The notes under the pieces were generated by a model. That model ran no database searches. It was given only the letters and a program-made list of their open reading frames with translations, and was not told the origin of the DNA. This document shows, one piece after another, positions 7,739-15,307 of a stretch of DNA of 27,095 nucleotides. The stretch lies in the IMG/VR virus record IMGVR_UViG_3300020395_000083, positions 1 through 27,095 of that record, one strand, 5' to 3'. Position 1 is the first letter of the stretch. Each line of letters begins with the position of its first letter. The position numbers and the translations under genes were made by a program. This DNA comes from a virus.

Positions 7739-9834
7739 TATCTAATACTCCTTATTCTTAAATTGGCAAATACTTCAGTACCAGTATCTGCCATACTAAT
7801 ACCATTTAAGTATCCTGATGGTGTGGTTCCAGGTTGTCCACTACCTTCACCTGTCATTACATTATTAACAACTATAGGATTATTTCCTGCCATTACAAGA
7901 GCTTGATCAGCTGATAACTGATTAAGATTATTTGCTGTTTCATTTCCAGTGGTTGTTACACCACCATTACCCGATCCAGTATTATTATTTGTTCCAGTAT
8001 TATTTCCGCTTTCTGGAAGAATTACTTGTTCTTTAATAAGATAATCTAATTGACCCTGCCAGTTATTCTGCCAATCATCACCAACAGCAGATTTCATTGC
8101 AGCAAAATCTGAACCTTCCCAACCAAATAATCCACCATCCATATTACCAACAAAACCAGAAGCATCATTGATTTTATTTGTCCAATTAATTGCGTCTTCT
8201 CTTGAAACTCCTTGACTCTGTAAATATCTAAGTACTTGTTCTGGATCAACTGTTGGTTGATTTTCTCTTTTCCATCCCAACCATCTTGGACCCCAATATC
8301 CATCACCTATCTCAGATCCTATAATTGCTCTAGTTGTTGCTCCTATTCCTCCACCATGTACAACTTCATCTTCTGCTTTTAATTGTCTTCCTACTTCAGT
8401 ATTTTCATTAAAGAGTCTTAAAAAACTCGGTCCCCAATATCCGTCACCAACTTTACTTCCTATCAATCCACGGAGTAATTGTGAAGTTGCTTGTTGAAAT
8501 TGTGAAGGTGGTTTATTCTCTTGATTACCAGCACCATCACCGCCACCACCCCAGAAACCTGGATATTTCCTTTGGTTCCAATATAATCCTAATCCAATAA
8601 CTTTAGAATACTCCTGTTCCTTCTGAATCATATGATCAAGGAAATACTCAGGTATTTTCTTTAATTGTGGTTCATTAGAAACTACTTCATCTGGATGGAG
8701 TATTGCTCCAAATCCACCTTGTCCATCTATTCCTCCCGTAGGTTGCTTATTAACTTTACCACCAGTATTCATACTAGCAGCATTATTTGACATATCTCTA
8801 GCTAATATTGCAGTATCAAGGGCTACTGCAAGAGGAATTCCTGCACCAGTCAGTGATAATGCTCCAGAACCTATCTCAGCAATACCTCCCAACCAATCAC
8901 CTTTAGCAAATTTTTGCAATCCAAATATTAAACCCAATCCTAAACCAAGACCAGGAACTGCTTTTGCTGTTACTTTTGATGCACCTTTAAGTGCTGCTTT
9001 TCCACCTGCTTTGGCAACTCCACGTTTGGCAGCTCTACCAAGACCATGTTTCATTATAGAACCAGACTTTCCACTCTTCCCAAGACCAGATAGAGACTTA
9101 CCTGCTTGTTTTCCTAATGCAGTACCTCCAAGAGCACTCATCAAAGCCATGGTCGTATCACCTGATCCACCACCTTTTCCACCACCCATAGCGAGGCCCA
9201 TGGCCATATTAACAAAATCACCACCACCTCCACCAGAAGGAGAACCAGAACCACCCTTAAACATTTTCTGTTCTAAGAATGCTCGTGATCTAGCCATCAT
9301 CACATCATCATGTTTCTCTTTTCTGAGAGACATGTGAACCATAGAGTATTTGTGCTCTTTGACTTCTCTAACTAAACTATCTACACCATCAGCAATTCTT
9401 TGTAAAGTGTCAGATGGATCATTCTGACCAATAGGCCCCATAGACGTAGGGCTATATATCCCATCTTGAGATGCACCAGCATAATGTACTATAGTCTCAT
9501 CTGCTTTTATATGAGGATCTCTTTTAGGTTGTAAACTTGCTAATCCAGATCCAGAGAAATTAGTTATTGCTCCACCTTTCTTAGATGGAAGTCCAAACAT
9601 TGAAGTCTGTCCAGCAATTTGTACCGCTTCTTCAACTTCTTCAGAAGTTACATCTATAACTGATACATCAACTGGAAATATGGACTTATCCTGAGTTAGA
9701 CCAAGTGCCGTTTTCTTTTTTCTTTCTCCAACAGTTTTAGCTGCTTTTTTTAATTTGTCCCAGGCCCAATTATGCAAGTCTTTATAACCCTTGCTTTCTG
9801 GTAATTTACCAATACCTTGGAATCCATGTGCCAT
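7738..9834 (-). CDS. Probable tail tape-measure protein
   Basis: 698 residues lying directly after the gp26/gp51-like chaperone pair, the place where tape measures sit in long-tailed phages. It has Gly-rich low-complexity stretches (196-226), a basic Ala/Gly/Lys region (240-292), a hydrophobic region with two likely membrane-inserting segments (293-346), and FGAILHPDEVV at 375-385, similar to motifs in phage tail-tip and tape-measure proteins. Two copies of a GDGYWGP motif occur (459-471 and 506-518). The end is Asn, Thr and Gly rich. T4 gp29 has 590 residues. The ATG overlaps the previous TAA as TAATG. It could instead be another hub-associated structural protein. Confidence 0.5.
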   Translation of the reverse strand: MAHGFQGIGKLPESKGYKDLHNWAWDKLKKAAKTVGERKKKTALGLTQDKSIFPVDVSVIDVTSEEVEEAVQIAGQTSMFGLPSKKGGAITNFSGSGLASLQPKRDPHIKADETIVHYAGASQDGIYSPTSMGPIGQNDPSDTLQRIADGVDSLVREVKEHKYSMVHMSLRKEKHDDVMMARSRAFLEQKMFKGGSGSPSGGGGGDFVNMAMGLAMGGGKGGGSGDTTMALMSALGGTALGKQAGKSLSGLGKSGKSGSIMKHGLGRAAKRGVAKAGGKAALKGASKVTAKAVPGLGLGLGLIFGLQKFAKGDWLGGIAEIGSGALSLTGAGIPLAVALDTAILARDMSNNAASMNTGGKVNKQPTGGIDGQGGFGAILHPDEVVSNEPQLKKIPEYFLDHMIQKEQEYSKVIGLGLYWNQRKYPGFWGGGGDGAGNQENKPPSQFQQATSQLLRGLIGSKVGDGYWGPSFLRLFNENTEVGRQLKAEDEVVHGGGIGATTRAIIGSEIGDGYWGPRWLGWKRENQPTVDPEQVLRYLQSQGVSREDAINWTNKINDASGFVGNMDGGLFGWEGSDFAAMKSAVGDDWQNNWQGQLDYLIKEQVILPESGNNTGTNNNTGSGNGGVTTTGNETANNLNQLSADQALVMAGNNPIVVNNVMTGEGSGQPGTTPSGYLNGISMADTGTEVFANLRIRSIR

Positions 9835-9992
9835 TATTTGTTCTTAGCCTGTTCTTGTTTTACTTTCTCAAGATGTTGCATCAATAAAGTGGTATAAACT
9901 TGCCTTTCCCAAGGCATCATATTTTCAATCTCACTTAAGCTATATTTATGGTATTGCATCAAAGCGAAATTGGTCTTATAATAACCCTCCAA
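9834..9992 (-). CDS. gp51-like baseplate hub assembly protein, possible -1 frameshift extension of gp26
   Basis: A short ORF in the -1 frame after gp26, in the position of T4 gene 51. It contains YYKTNFALMQYHKYSLSE and then ENMMPWERQVYTTLLMQ, the compact pattern of phage tail assembly chaperone C-parts. It is open from the gp26 slippery site to the TAA at 9834-9836, which overlaps the tape-measure ATG as TAATG. No ATG stands before the conserved part; candidates are TTG at 9990-9992 (used here) and the ATG at 9957-9959, neither with a well-placed ribosome site. Translation by frameshift from gp26 would give a fusion of about 296 residues. Confidence 0.65.
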   Translation of the reverse strand: MEGYYKTNFALMQYHKYSLSEIENMMPWERQVYTTLLMQHLEKVKQEQAKNK

Positions 9993-10022
9993 CGATGTGT
10001 GAAAGAGGGCTATCCGAAAAAA
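9985..10022 (-). promoter_or_regulatory. Candidate -1 programmed ribosomal frameshift signal
   Basis: On the minus strand gp26 ends AAT TTT TTC GGA TAG. T TTT TTC (10022-10016) is a canonical X XXY YYZ slippery heptamer. Six bases later CCCTC (10009-10005) pairs with GAGGG (9989-9985) across a 15-base loop, with one extra G-U pair possible. The -1 frame is open through the gp51-like ORF. Confidence 0.6.
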
Positions 10023-10723
10023 TTCTGTAACCCATTGATTACGTATTCAGATTCTACACCAGTTTCAGGATTCTTAATATTAAACCTATGCTCTAACTTA
10101 GGTATAGTATCAAAGAATTTTGTAATATCCTTAAATTGATTGGTAGTCAATCCTTCAATAAATTCCTTAAATTCTTTCTTACTAGTAGTAGATGAATCAT
10201 ATACTTCTTCTCCATCATATATCTGATCTACACATCCAGCAATAACATCAATATATCCTTCAGGATCAAGTTGTTTCCCTATAATTGAAGATTTAACAAA
10301 TTCTGGGAATGTAGGATATCTAAAAATAATACCCAAGTCATCAGAAAGCTTAATCTTAGGATCATGGCCTTCTGGTTTATCTATTTTAACGTCAAATAAA
10401 CTAAATGTATATTTCACCTCTGTTTTATTATCATCTTTACAGGTGATAGTCATATCTACTTCTTCACCAACAGATACAGCACGAATATTCAAAAACAAAT
10501 ATTCTAGATCAAAAGTTGGTAATTGATCAATCTTAATTCTGCTCTGAACGCAATTTTTCAATAATTCTTTAACTGCTGATGTTATTGCAGCTTCTTCTTC
10601 TGTGTCCATAGCCATTAAAAGAAGTTTTTCCTCTTTTACGACAAATGGACGATATTTAATATTTTTCCCATTTGAGGGTAATTCCAGTTCATAAGTCGGG
10701 AGTGCGACTTTTGGTAATGCCAT
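10010..10723 (-). CDS. gp26: gp26-like baseplate hub / tail assembly chaperone
   Basis: 237 residues beginning MALPKVALPTYELELPSNGK, then FVVKEEKLLLMAM near residue 30, the typical start of the T4 gp26 baseplate family (T4 gp26 has 208 residues). The middle has LPTFDLEYLFLNIRA, CKDDNKTEVKYTF, LGIIFRYPTF and EFKEFIEGLTTNQF. By position it corresponds to the chaperone made before the tape measure. It ends LQNFFG just after a slippery run of six T, so part of the product may be extended into the gp51-like frame. A TATAAATA late promoter lies 20 bases before the ATG. Confidence 0.82.
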   Translation of the reverse strand: MALPKVALPTYELELPSNGKNIKYRPFVVKEEKLLLMAMDTEEEAAITSAVKELLKNCVQSRIKIDQLPTFDLEYLFLNIRAVSVGEEVDMTITCKDDNKTEVKYTFSLFDVKIDKPEGHDPKIKLSDDLGIIFRYPTFPEFVKSSIIGKQLDPEGYIDVIAGCVDQIYDGEEVYDSSTTSKKEFKEFIEGLTTNQFKDITKFFDTIPKLEHRFNIKNPETGVESEYVINGLQNFFG

Positions 10724-10742
10724 AATAATCAGTTTGAGGTCA

Positions 10743-10750
10743 TATTTATA
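10743..10750 (-). promoter_or_regulatory. T4-type late promoter of gp26
   Basis: A perfect TATAAATA on the minus strand, 20 bases upstream of the gp26 ATG, leaving a leader of only about 10 bases. Confidence 0.6.
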
Positions 10751-10754
10751 TATA

Positions 10755-10818
10755 TCGACTTTTCAAGCAAAAAAATTGCCGAGTAATTTTTTCGACTTTT
10801 ATGGAATCAAAAAGTCGA
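10755..10818. repeat. TCGACTTTT repeats and hairpin between gp26 and the tail-tube-like gene
   Basis: TCGACTTTT occurs at 10755-10763 and 10792-10800 and inverted at 10810-10818. The last two form a 9-bp stem with a 9-base loop. The same TCGACTTTT occurs again at 14475-14483 after gp53. No T tract follows in the direction of transcription, so it is not a plain terminator. Confidence 0.45.
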
Positions 10819-10828
10819 ATTTGCTGGC

Positions 10829-11506
10829 CTACCAGCGTCCATCAAATCCAAGAGAGAATCCACCACCGAAAGCCATGTCTCTTGCATCTTCAGTCTCACC
10901 CATGTTTGAAATATCGCCTTTAACAAATCTAATGTCGTGATCCATCGTGTAATGACGCATGTATGAGAACTGAGCAGTTACTTGAACTACTTGATTAGTA
11001 CCATACTGTAAAGGAACAGCGTCAATAGCATATGGATATGCTCTTTCTAAAATATATGTTATTGGTTGTCTTTGTACAGCAGACTTTGGACCTGGTTCTG
11101 CTTTAATTATGGCAATATCAGAAACATACTCATCCATGTATGATAATCTTACTTCCCTATTTTGTACTTTATCAATAGATCCACGTTGTTGATTAAACAT
11201 AAGATCTTGCCACTCATTTAAGAACTTAAGTACAGTCATATTAGCATCACAAAGGAATCCAAGTTGAATTTCCGTATAGACCCTAGTATGCGGATATTTT
11301 ACCTGTCCTGATCCAACATACATTCCATTAATACTACTTTCTGCTGTATTAATGTTAGGTAATTGTGCTTCATTACAGTAAAATTCTATAGTCTCATCAA
11401 GGTCAAAAGATCCTACACTAGAATCTAATATCCTTACAATAAAACTATTACTAGACGCTAAACCACCGTCTTTTGATACTCTTTGTATAAAACGACTAAC
11501 AGACAC
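10829..11506 (-). CDS. Tail-tube-like protein (gp54/gp19-type baseplate tube initiator)
   Basis: 225 residues. The layout SNSFIVRILDSS, EFYCNEAQLPNINTAESSING, VKYPHTRVYTEIQLGFLC, then LKFLNEWQDLMF is that of T4 tail-tube fold proteins (gp19, gp48, gp54): an N-x-F opening, a CNEAQLP segment, a Y-P-x-x-x-x-Y-x-E strand and an F-x-x-W helix. It sits at the divergent start of the baseplate module, opposite gp4. The start is GTG at 11504-11506. As gp48 is present elsewhere, the likely role is gp54-like tube initiation, but a tube paralogue is possible. Confidence 0.55.
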   Translation of the reverse strand: MSVSRFIQRVSKDGGLASSNSFIVRILDSSVGSFDLDETIEFYCNEAQLPNINTAESSINGMYVGSGQVKYPHTRVYTEIQLGFLCDANMTVLKFLNEWQDLMFNQQRGSIDKVQNREVRLSYMDEYVSDIAIIKAEPGPKSAVQRQPITYILERAYPYAIDAVPLQYGTNQVVQVTAQFSYMRHYTMDHDIRFVKGDISNMGETEDARDMAFGGGFSLGFDGRW

Positions 11507-11541
11507 ACTAAATATCTACTAATGATACAACTATATTTATG
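11506..11541. promoter_or_regulatory. Divergent late-promoter candidates
   Basis: Only 32 bases separate the GTG of the tail-tube-like gene from the ATG of gp4. CATAAATA on the minus strand (11534-11541) and ACTAAATA on the plus strand (11506-11513) resemble the T4 late motif TATAAATA. Each lies inside or against the start codon of the opposite gene, a near-symmetric arrangement. Confidence 0.4.
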
Positions 11542-11970
11542 GCCTACTCTGGGATTTATAGGCCCATCAATCCTCAGAAGTATCGCGGTAATCCAAGAAA
11601 TGTGGTCTATAGATCGTTATGGGAACGTAAGTTTATGGTTTACTGTGATAACCACTCACATATATTAGAGTGGGGAAGTGAGACGGTAATAATACCATAT
11701 CATGCTCCTGATGGGAAAATACGTCGCTACTATCCTGACTTCTACATAAAAGTTAGAGAGAAGGGAGGAGGAACGGCTAAGTATATTATAGAAATTAAAC
11801 CAAAGAAACAAACAAAACCTCCTAATGCGAAAAATAAAAATACTGCTTCCTATCGTAATGCTGTAAAAACCTACGCAAAGAACCGTGCTAAATGGAGATC
11901 TGCTAAGAGATTTTGTGAAGATAGGCAGATGGAATTCTTAATATTTACAGAGGATAATTTAGCGGTATGA
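11539..11970 (+). CDS. gp4: gp4-like head completion protein
   Basis: 143 residues, close to the 150 of T4 gp4 (gp50/65). NPRNVVYRSLWERKFMVYCD, EWGSE, YYPDFYIKV and KYIIEIKPKKQT are the hallmarks: E29, D67 and E85-I-K87 give the TnsA / PD-(D/E)xK nuclease-like core known in this head completion family. It acts at the last step of head filling, before the tail joins. It opens the plus-strand run gp4, gp2-like, gp48, gp53. The start ATG lies within a possible divergent late promoter. Confidence 0.85.
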   Translation: MAYSGIYRPINPQKYRGNPRNVVYRSLWERKFMVYCDNHSHILEWGSETVIIPYHAPDGKIRRYYPDFYIKVREKGGGTAKYIIEIKPKKQTKPPNAKNKNTASYRNAVKTYAKNRAKWRSAKRFCEDRQMEFLIFTEDNLAV

Positions 11971-11974
11971 AAAA

Positions 11975-12688
11975 ATGGCACAAGGATTTGGAGAACTACA
12001 AAATAAAGCGTCTGCTAATATTTCAAAGGCAGGATTAATTACTGGTGGTAATACACTATTCGAGAAAGTAAAACAAGCAGCAGGTGGAGAAAAACAATCA
12101 TTACAATGGTATCGTGCTACTACTCAGAAATTATCACTACAATATAAAAAGAATTTTGACAAGTTTATCCGCGACGAAAGAAGAGACTCATTAGACACTG
12201 GAATCAATCAAGATCAGAACCAACTACGTAGATGGGCTGTCCAAGGACATATGTATCTCTTTGAATATAAAGACCCAAAATTTATTAAGAAACTAAGGTA
12301 CTACGATACTTATCCCCTTGTCTATTGTATCAGATCAAATAAAGAAGAGTTCTGGGGAATCAACTTCCATTACATTGCATTAAAGAAGAGAATCGTTGCA
12401 GCATCTAAGTTAGCACAAGGTAGAATTGATGTACCCAAGGCATCTCTGCATAAATATTTACTTAGACACGTTGATCAACAATTACTTCTTGATGTTGCTA
12501 TAAATGAATGGGATACTGTTGTCCTATTACCTATAGAAAACTTTGTGAGAGATCTAAACGGGTTACAATTTCCTATCAGACGAGAGGATGTTTGGGAAGA
12601 TACCGATGAAAACTTCTACGACAAATATAAAGGCCGCAGAGTCATCAAAGGTTATGGTACACCAGAAAGTATAGATATGGCGAGATAA
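11975..12688 (+). CDS. gp2-like DNA end protector candidate
   Basis: 237 residues, four bases after gp4. It starts MAQGFGELQNKA and has a Lys/Arg-rich front (QSLQWYRATTQKLS, KFIRDERRD), then GHMYLFEYKDPKFIK, LRYYDTYPLVYCI and FWGINFHYIALKKR. The Y-D-x-x-P-L-V and G-I-N-x-H-Y patterns are ones I associate with a widespread marine T4-like protein annotated as DNA end protector. T4 order 2-4-53-5 supports gp2 beside gp4. The protein's enzymatic nature is not visible, and a baseplate role cannot be excluded. Confidence 0.5.
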   Translation: MAQGFGELQNKASANISKAGLITGGNTLFEKVKQAAGGEKQSLQWYRATTQKLSLQYKKNFDKFIRDERRDSLDTGINQDQNQLRRWAVQGHMYLFEYKDPKFIKKLRYYDTYPLVYCIRSNKEEFWGINFHYIALKKRIVAASKLAQGRIDVPKASLHKYLLRHVDQQLLLDVAINEWDTVVLLPIENFVRDLNGLQFPIRREDVWEDTDENFYDKYKGRRVIKGYGTPESIDMAR

Positions 12689-12691
12689 ATT

Positions 12692-13846
12692 ATGCCAAGC
12701 ACAGAAAAAATACAAGAAAGAGTTAGGAGTAGGGAGCTCAGAGCTCTAAAAACACGAAATGAAAAAAGAGAACGTGAAGCAAGAATTGATGCGTTCATAG
12801 AGAATAACCCTGTAGAACAAACACAGTATCCAGAAATAGCTATTGATGGTAAAGCTCTTAGGTATCCATCTAATCCACCTATAAGAGATCAAAGCGACTA
12901 CGTTGTATTCAAATTCTATAAGTATCAACCACCTTGGGGAAGATCATTCCACGACCAAGCAGATGGTATGGGAATGAGTGCTACTAATATGTCAGGCGTT
13001 TGGTTTGATAAGAACAAGTATGTAGAACAAAGTGGATTTAATCACTCTGAGGAAAAATTTGAACAAGCATATACTGATTTTGTATCAAAAGGAAAGAGTG
13101 TCTTAAATGTATACAATAGAGCAGATCAATATACTGAGACACCTGATCCAACTATTATGTTATACATGCCAGATGATATCTCCACTGGTTACAAAGCAAA
13201 CTGGGGTGGTAAGTCTGTTGGAGCAGCAGGAAGAGCAGAACTAGTAGCAAAAGGATCAGAAGGAATTATCAAGAAGGAAGTAGAAAGTATAAGAAGATCA
13301 TTCCAACAGTGGGATAGATGGGCTGCTGACTATGGTATGAATATAATAAAAGATAGTGTTAAAAAAATTAGTGGTGATGTATTAAGTGATGATGATTTAT
13401 ATGGAGGAATATCTGGTGTAGTTCAAAACCCAAACGCTGAGCTACTATTCCAGAACATTGATATGAGAACATTCTCATTGAAATTTAGATTAGTTCCTCG
13501 TAACCAAGAAGAAGCAGTCAATATAAAATCTATAACAAATCTCTTTAAAAGAAATATGTTACCTAGCACTGGTGTAAGTCAGGTGTTTGGATGGTCAAGA
13601 GGTGATGGTGTTGCTGCTGGATTCATAAAAGTACCTGACCTAGTTAGAGTAGCATTTATGAGAGGAGGAAATATTAATAATGATGTTCCACAATTTAAAA
13701 TGTGTGCTCTATCACAAGTAGATATAAACTACACTCCTGATGGAACTTATGCTACATATCATGATGGAAGTATGGTTGCAACAGAATTAACTTTAAACTT
13801 CCAAGAAACAAAACTTGTATACAAGGAGGAGGCTGATCTCTACTAA
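12692..13846 (+). CDS. gp48: gp48-like baseplate tail-tube cap
   Basis: 384 residues (T4 gp48 has 364). NPNAELLFQNIDMRTFSLKF, RLVPRNQEEAVNIKSI and NLFKRNMLPST are characteristic of gp48, which caps the baseplate and starts the tail tube. VDINYTPDGTYATYHDGSM and ATELTLNFQETKLV near the end are typical of the tube-fold C-terminal half. The first 45 residues are strongly basic and helical. The stop overlaps the gp53 ATG as TAATG at 13844-13848. Confidence 0.88.
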   Translation: MPSTEKIQERVRSRELRALKTRNEKREREARIDAFIENNPVEQTQYPEIAIDGKALRYPSNPPIRDQSDYVVFKFYKYQPPWGRSFHDQADGMGMSATNMSGVWFDKNKYVEQSGFNHSEEKFEQAYTDFVSKGKSVLNVYNRADQYTETPDPTIMLYMPDDISTGYKANWGGKSVGAAGRAELVAKGSEGIIKKEVESIRRSFQQWDRWAADYGMNIIKDSVKKISGDVLSDDDLYGGISGVVQNPNAELLFQNIDMRTFSLKFRLVPRNQEEAVNIKSITNLFKRNMLPSTGVSQVFGWSRGDGVAAGFIKVPDLVRVAFMRGGNINNDVPQFKMCALSQVDINYTPDGTYATYHDGSMVATELTLNFQETKLVYKEEADLY

Positions 13847-14475
13847 TGTACTTCAGAAATCTACCAAACATAGGATATGATCAGAAACCTATAAAATATC
13901 CATTCTCATCTTCTGATGTTAAGATAGCAAAGAACTTCTTCAGAAGATATAAAGTGAATGAAGATGTATTTTCTTTGGCCGTATACTTTCAGAAGTATGG
14001 TATTGTGGACGGAGAAAGACCTGATACATTAGCAGACAAAGCATATGGTAACCCACATTATGACTGGATCATTCTTATAACAAATAATATGATCAACGCA
14101 CAGTATGATTGGCCTTTATCTTCTTATGAAATATATGAGACATTAGATAAAGAATATGATGATGCTTTTGCTGAGATACATCACTATGAAACAATAGAAA
14201 TAGCACAGTACAAAGCAGGTACTATTGTAGATGAAACATTCTATAATGCTACACACAAATTAAATGTTAATGGAACTGTACAAGATAAACTTGGAAGTTC
14301 TTTTTGTAATGCGATATCAGTAGCAGAATGGTTCACCAAAGAAAATGAAAAGAAGAGAGAAATATATCTATTGAAACCATCTTATACTTCTCAGTTTATT
14401 GATGACTTCAGAAGAAATAATAAGTACGAGAAGTCTAGTACATATATTAATAAGAGATTAAAAGCAACTGGTTGA
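13846..14475 (+). CDS. gp53: gp53-like baseplate wedge protein
   Basis: 209 residues (T4 gp53 has 196). TLADKAYGNPHYDWIILITN with N-x-x-x-x-Q-Y-D-W-P-L-S is the conserved gp53 core; a late segment KREIYLLKPSYTSQFIDDF matches the family's C-terminal IKIIAKS..NSF..D type region. It sits in the baseplate wedge and links wedge and hub. It is the last gene of the plus-strand run and ends 16 bases before a bidirectional terminator. Confidence 0.88.
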   Translation: MYFRNLPNIGYDQKPIKYPFSSSDVKIAKNFFRRYKVNEDVFSLAVYFQKYGIVDGERPDTLADKAYGNPHYDWIILITNNMINAQYDWPLSSYEIYETLDKEYDDAFAEIHHYETIEIAQYKAGTIVDETFYNATHKLNVNGTVQDKLGSSFCNAISVAEWFTKENEKKREIYLLKPSYTSQFIDDFRRNNKYEKSSTYINKRLKATG

Positions 14476-14490
14476 TCGACTTTTTAGACA

Positions 14491-14523
14491 AAAAAATACC
14501 CCGAAAATTTTTCGGGGTTTTTT
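14491..14523. terminator. Bidirectional terminator between gp53 and the small membrane genes
   Basis: A stem ACCCCGAAAA / TTTTCGGGGT with six T on the plus side (14518-14523) and six A on the left (14491-14496), so it can stop transcription from both sides. Confidence 0.9.
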
Positions 14524-14544
14524 AGTATTCATTTTTCAATTTTG

Positions 14545-14673
14545 CTAGATCAATCCTAGTGATCCAGCAGTTACTCCTACTGCAATAAAGAATCCAAACT
14601 CCAAGAGACCATGAGCACCTGCTGGAGTATTAATTAAAATATTATTGAAAAACGATAGTGCTGATGGCTCCAT
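14545..14673 (-). CDS. Small hydrophobic protein (42 aa)
   Basis: A 42-residue ORF, MEPSALSFFNNILINTPAG then HGLLEFGFFIAVGVTAGSLG. Residues 21-42 make one likely membrane span. It lies in a block of photosynthesis-linked small membrane proteins behind an early promoter. It overlaps the 26-residue ORF in another frame by 32 bases. The family is not recognised; small photosystem or thylakoid subunits have similar size, but no motif allows a name. Confidence 0.5.
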   Translation of the reverse strand: MEPSALSFFNNILINTPAGAHGLLEFGFFIAVGVTAGSLGLI

Positions 14674-14722
14674 TGAAATAAACGTATGCTCCGATTAAAC
14701 TGAAGAAAATAATTTGTGGCAT
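14642..14722 (-). CDS. Very small hydrophobic ORF (26 aa)
   Basis: MPQIIFFSLIGAYVYFNGAI and six more residues, one possible membrane span. The ATG lies about 15 bases downstream of the predicted start point of the promoter at 14745-14773, which supports translation. It overlaps the 42-residue ORF by 32 bases. Very short single-span proteins are common in photosystems, but I cannot name it. It may be only a leader peptide. Confidence 0.35.
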   Translation of the reverse strand: MPQIIFFSLIGAYVYFNGAISTIVFQ

Positions 14723-14744
14723 TGTACTAAGTATTAATACTATA

Positions 14745-14773
14745 AGTATATATACTTGTTAGCATTTTGTCAA
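14745..14773 (-). promoter_or_regulatory. Strong sigma70 promoter overlapping a stop codon
   Basis: A perfect TTGACA (14768-14773), a 17-base spacer and TATACT (14745-14750). The TGA inside the -35 box is the stop codon (14770-14772) of the preceding 64-residue gene. Confidence 0.75.
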
Positions 14774-14964
14774 GCTCCTGATGGTACTGGAACCATCTCC
14801 TGTTGACGGACACGGATTCCTTTACCACCATCATTATCATCGTCGTCATTATTAAACGCACGAAGAATTAATTCTATCAACACTAAAACAGCCATCGGGT
14901 AGAAGCACCACAAGATGGCTGTTAGAGGTGATATACTGTCTTGGGCGGCTATTAAGTCGCTCAT
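14770..14964 (-). CDS. Single-span membrane protein (64 aa)
   Basis: MSDLIAAQDSISPLTAILW, then a membrane span at about 15-36 (AILWCFYPMAVLVLIELILRAF), then an acidic run NNDDDDNDGG and a basic tail ending VPVPSGA. A good AAAGGA ribosome site lies 9 bases before the ATG. The stop codon forms part of the next promoter. No known family is recognised; it lies in the hli block. Confidence 0.65.
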   Translation of the reverse strand: MSDLIAAQDSISPLTAILWCFYPMAVLVLIELILRAFNNDDDDNDGGKGIRVRQQEMVPVPSGA

Positions 14965-15017
14965 TGATTGTGTTCCTTTAAGAATATTTACGAATAACTA
15001 TTTAGTTTTGTTAAGAT

Positions 15018-15113
15018 TTAACTAAAGTATGTAACCTTAGTGTAAACCGCTATTCCGATCCAGAAGGCTACCATTGTGAACCTTCCGTTTGCTCTGATTA
15101 CTAGGTCTGCCAT
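15018..15113 (-). CDS. hli: Short Hli-like protein (31 aa)
   Basis: MADLVIRANGRFTMVAFWIG then IAVYTKVTYFS. ANGRFTMVAFWIG resembles the single chlorophyll-binding helix of high-light-inducible proteins (E-x-x-N-G-R-x-A-M-x-G-F), but the Glu is replaced and A-M reads T-M. It starts by TAATG overlap with the hli gene before it. It may be a degenerate or divergent Hli that pairs with its neighbour. Confidence 0.55.
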   Translation of the reverse strand: MADLVIRANGRFTMVAFWIGIAVYTKVTYFS

Positions 15114-15220
15114 TAGAATATACCTGGAATGATTTGACCTGTGGTGATGTAAGCACCTGTTGCTGCAACGAATCCAATCATTGCCATCCAACCGTTAAAC
15201 TTTTCTGCTTCTGGTGTCAT
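15113..15220 (-). CDS. hli: High-light-inducible protein (35 aa)
   Basis: MTPEAEKFNGWMAMIGFVAA then a hydrophobic end GQIIPGIF. The motif E-x-x-N-G-x-x-A-M-x-G-F at residues 6-17 is the chlorophyll-binding core of Hli proteins (one-helix Cab-like), which protect photosystems under excess light; phage copies are made during infection. A strong AAAGGAG ribosome site precedes the ATG. It shares the ending PGIF with the 69-residue Hli upstream, which suggests a tandem duplication with loss of the N-terminal part. Confidence 0.88.
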   Translation of the reverse strand: MTPEAEKFNGWMAMIGFVAATGAYITTGQIIPGIF

Positions 15221-15264
15221 TGTTTTAAACTCCTTTCGTTTGATTGTATTAGGGATAGAAAGTG

Positions 15265-15280
15265 ACCTGCTATTGCAGGT
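15265..15280 (-). other. Intercistronic hairpin between two hli genes
   Basis: ACCTGC-TATT-GCAGGT, a 6-bp stem with a 4-base loop and no T tract. It may stabilise or separate the hli messages. Confidence 0.4.
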
Positions 15281-15307
15281 GGTGTAAGAGACCTTCGACT
15301 CAATCTC

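Noticed and set aside
9011-9337. Pro-rich plus-strand ORF of 108 codons
   Set aside because: It is the antisense of Gly-rich tape-measure coding sequence; long antisense frames arise there by composition.
9940-9950. CATAAATA late-type motif inside the gp51-like ORF
   Set aside because: It lies in conserved coding sequence (QYHKYS), and the following gene already has TAATG coupling.
11483-11668. Plus-strand ORF beginning before gp4
   Set aside because: It is in another frame than gp4, which carries clear family motifs, and overlaps the tail-tube-like gene.
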